Assembly (NCBI GenBank): GCA_963802355.1
Contig: CAWDIV010000004.1
Location: 124,001 to 188,000, forward strand
Reading direction: 5' to 3'
From: SG8-41 sp963802355
GTDB taxonomy: Bacteria > Pseudomonadota > Gammaproteobacteria > Burkholderiales > SG8-41
Length of the DNA stretch: 64,000 nucleotides
A model generated the notes under the pieces. That model was not told the origin of the DNA, did not search any database, and worked only from the letters and a program-made list of their open reading frames with translations. This document shows positions 62,761 to 64,000 of this stretch, piece by piece. The position numbers and the translations under genes are program-made. The first letter of the stretch is position 1, and each line of letters starts with the position of its first letter.

Positions 62761-63765
62761 ATGAGCACGCCGCTGGTCATCGACATACACGCGCACTACT
62801 ACCCGGAAAGCTACATGCGCGTGCTGGCGCGGTACGGCTACCCGTACGGCACGGTCTATTCGAATGTATCGCCCGCGGATGCGCAGACGCCGGGAACGGC
62901 TTCCTACAAGCGGCCCGACTCCGCATTTACGGACCTCGGCAAGCGGATTGCCGCGATGGACCAGCAGGGCGTGACGATGCAGGCGCTGTCGGTGCCTTCG
63001 CCCTGGGTGTTCTGGAAGGATAGCGAACTCGCGGCCGCGCTCGCGCGCGCCTACAACGACGCGGCAAGCGCGGCACATGTTGCGCATCCGGGCCGGCTGG
63101 TCGGGCTGATGTCGCTGCCCATGCACGACCCGAACCTCGCGCTGAAGGAACTCGAGCGCGCGGCCAGGCTGCCGGGGATGCGCGGTGTCGGACTGGGCAC
63201 GCATGCTGCGGGACGCGAGTTGTCGGACCGCATGTTCTTTCCGGTGTATGAGCGTATCGCGGCATTGGGTCTGCCGATTTTCCTGCACTACGCACCGCTC
63301 ACGGTGATCGGCGGCAACGACCGGCTCAAGCAGTTCCATCTGGGCAACCTGATCGGCAACGCAGTCGAAACCGCAATCGCGGCGGCCCATTTTGTTTTCG
63401 GCGGTGTGCTGGACGCTTTCCCCGCGCTCGAAGTCTGCCTGCCGCACGCGGGCGGCGTGCTGCCGATCCTGATCGGGCGCTGGGATCAGGGCCATCGCGT
63501 GCGCAGCGAATGCAGACACCTGCCGCATCCGCCCAGCTACTATCTGCGGCGTTTTACGTACGACACGGTCAGCCATTCCGATGCCGTCATGGAGTTTCTC
63601 GTCAAGTTGGTCGGTGCCGAGCGCATCATGCTCGGCAGCGACTATTGCTTCGACATGGGCTACGAGCGGCCCGTGGAAATGGTCGAACGCCTGGCGATGC
63701 TGAACGATGAACAGCGTGGGCAGATACTCGGCACGACCGCCGCGCGTCTGCTGCGGGTTGCCTGA
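62761..63765 (+). CDS. Amidohydrolase family 2 protein (ACMSD-like)
   Basis: The 334-residue protein has DIHAHYYPESYMRVLARYGY (His-x-His metal pair), LGLPIFLHYAPLTVIGGNDR, ALEVCLPHAGGVLPILIGRW (His) and RIMLGSDYCFDMGYERP (Asp). These match ACMSD-like decarboxylases/hydrolases acting on aromatic acids or their ring-cleavage products. ATG 62761 is chosen because the upstream frame overlaps the RidA gene. It is followed by a gene cut by the window edge, with a GGAGG ribosome site, likely in the same operon. Confidence 0.9.
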   Translation: MSTPLVIDIHAHYYPESYMRVLARYGYPYGTVYSNVSPADAQTPGTASYKRPDSAFTDLGKRIAAMDQQGVTMQALSVPSPWVFWKDSELAAALARAYNDAASAAHVAHPGRLVGLMSLPMHDPNLALKELERAARLPGMRGVGLGTHAAGRELSDRMFFPVYERIAALGLPIFLHYAPLTVIGGNDRLKQFHLGNLIGNAVETAIAAAHFVFGGVLDAFPALEVCLPHAGGVLPILIGRWDQGHRVRSECRHLPHPPSYYLRRFTYDTVSHSDAVMEFLVKLVGAERIMLGSDYCFDMGYERPVEMVERLAMLNDEQRGQILGTTAARLLRVA

Positions 63766-63845
63766 ATGCGTCCAATGCGCAAGTTGACCCGCCGGCAGCG
63801 CGCGCGTGATCATGCCGGTAACGGAATACATGGAGGAAAGAATCG

Positions 63846-64000
63846 ATGGCGACAAGCAAACCGGGCGGCTACCTGCCCGGCGACCCGCGGTACGGGCTGA
63901 GCGGCGACGCACTGCGCCGGTACTACGGCGAGAAACCGGCGCAATGGGTGATCTTTGCGTGGGACGGGGTCGGCCAGGCCGGCGCGCGCGCGGCCAATAT
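63846..64000 (+). CDS. Unknown protein, cut by the window end
   Basis: An ATG at 63846 with GGAGG nine bases upstream opens a frame that runs to the window edge. The visible 51 residues read MATSKPGGYLPGDPRYGLSG, then RRYYGEKPAQWVIFAWDG. No signal peptide and no family that I recognise. The position 80 bp after the amidohydrolase, with a good ribosome site, suggests a shared operon. Confidence 0.6.
   Translation, partial: MATSKPGGYLPGDPRYGLSGDALRRYYGEKPAQWVIFAWDGVGQAGARAAN

Overview
The window is GC-rich DNA from a proteobacterium, most probably a soil or water betaproteobacterium of the Burkholderiales type. The main reason is the number of Bug/TctC-type periplasmic solute-binding proteins: seven intact genes, three frame-disrupted ones and one fragment. 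Other hints are two PEP-CTERM sorting-signal remnants, a LysR gene divergent from a Bug gene, and many small catabolic enzymes. No rRNA, tRNA, replication or ribosomal genes were seen. This is accessory catabolic chromosome, not a core region.

Layout. 1-9 kb: thioesterase, broken Bug gene, amidohydrolases, HAD phosphatase, alpha/beta hydrolase, Bug, 3-hydroxyisobutyrate-type dehydrogenase and GAF protein. 9-15.6 kb: gene debris, DUF899 remnant fused to a 2OG-Fe(II) oxygenase, LysR/Bug pair, methyltransferase, short-chain dehydrogenase broken by a small palindromic element, PEP-CTERM remnant, second 2OG-Fe oxygenase. 16-26.5 kb: frameshifted FMN dehydrogenase, Bug, phytanoyl-CoA-type dioxygenase, FAD oxidoreductase, a Tat-flavoprotein/cytochrome c operon with a heavily frameshifted flavoprotein, TIM-barrel epimerase, Bug. 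26.5-34 kb: complete 1,348-bp IS4-type element, small unknown genes, broken Bug, DUF3568 lipoprotein, TamB/AsmA-like protein. 34-48 kb: repeats, amidohydrolase, PQQ-type sugar dehydrogenase, cupin plus polysaccharide deacetylase, Bug genes, class II aldolase, SnoaL protein, glutamine amidotransferase, ICMT-like methyltransferase, M20 amidohydrolase. 48.4-64 kb: DsrE-like gene with an in-frame TGA, MFS exporter, aldo/keto reductase, TauD/RidA/TauD cluster, Bug, phospholipase D protein, Bug, group II intron, broken octopine-dehydrogenase-like gene, RidA, amidohydrolase, partial gene at the right edge.

The genes suggest scavenging of organic acids and related compounds. Bug proteins capture carboxylates; the small hydrolases, dioxygenases, dehydrogenases and aldolase process them. 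No TctA/TctB membrane partner is in the window, so the Bug proteins must use components encoded elsewhere or act as sensors.

The most interesting signal is at 48417-48776. A DsrE-family reading frame passes through TGA as ...VYG-(TGA)-GLCCTARG... and continues to a natural C-terminus, with a hairpin just after the TGA: a candidate selenoprotein. Other unusual structure: three copies of a small element with 20-bp inverted ends, one inside a gene; a dispersed intergenic repeat family, often carrying a G-quadruplex-type motif; a group II intron inserted in one repeat; and an IS inside a palindrome. Many genes are split by frameshifts although the protein sequence reads well across frames. Either the assembly has uncorrected indels or the region is decaying; the sequence alone does not decide.
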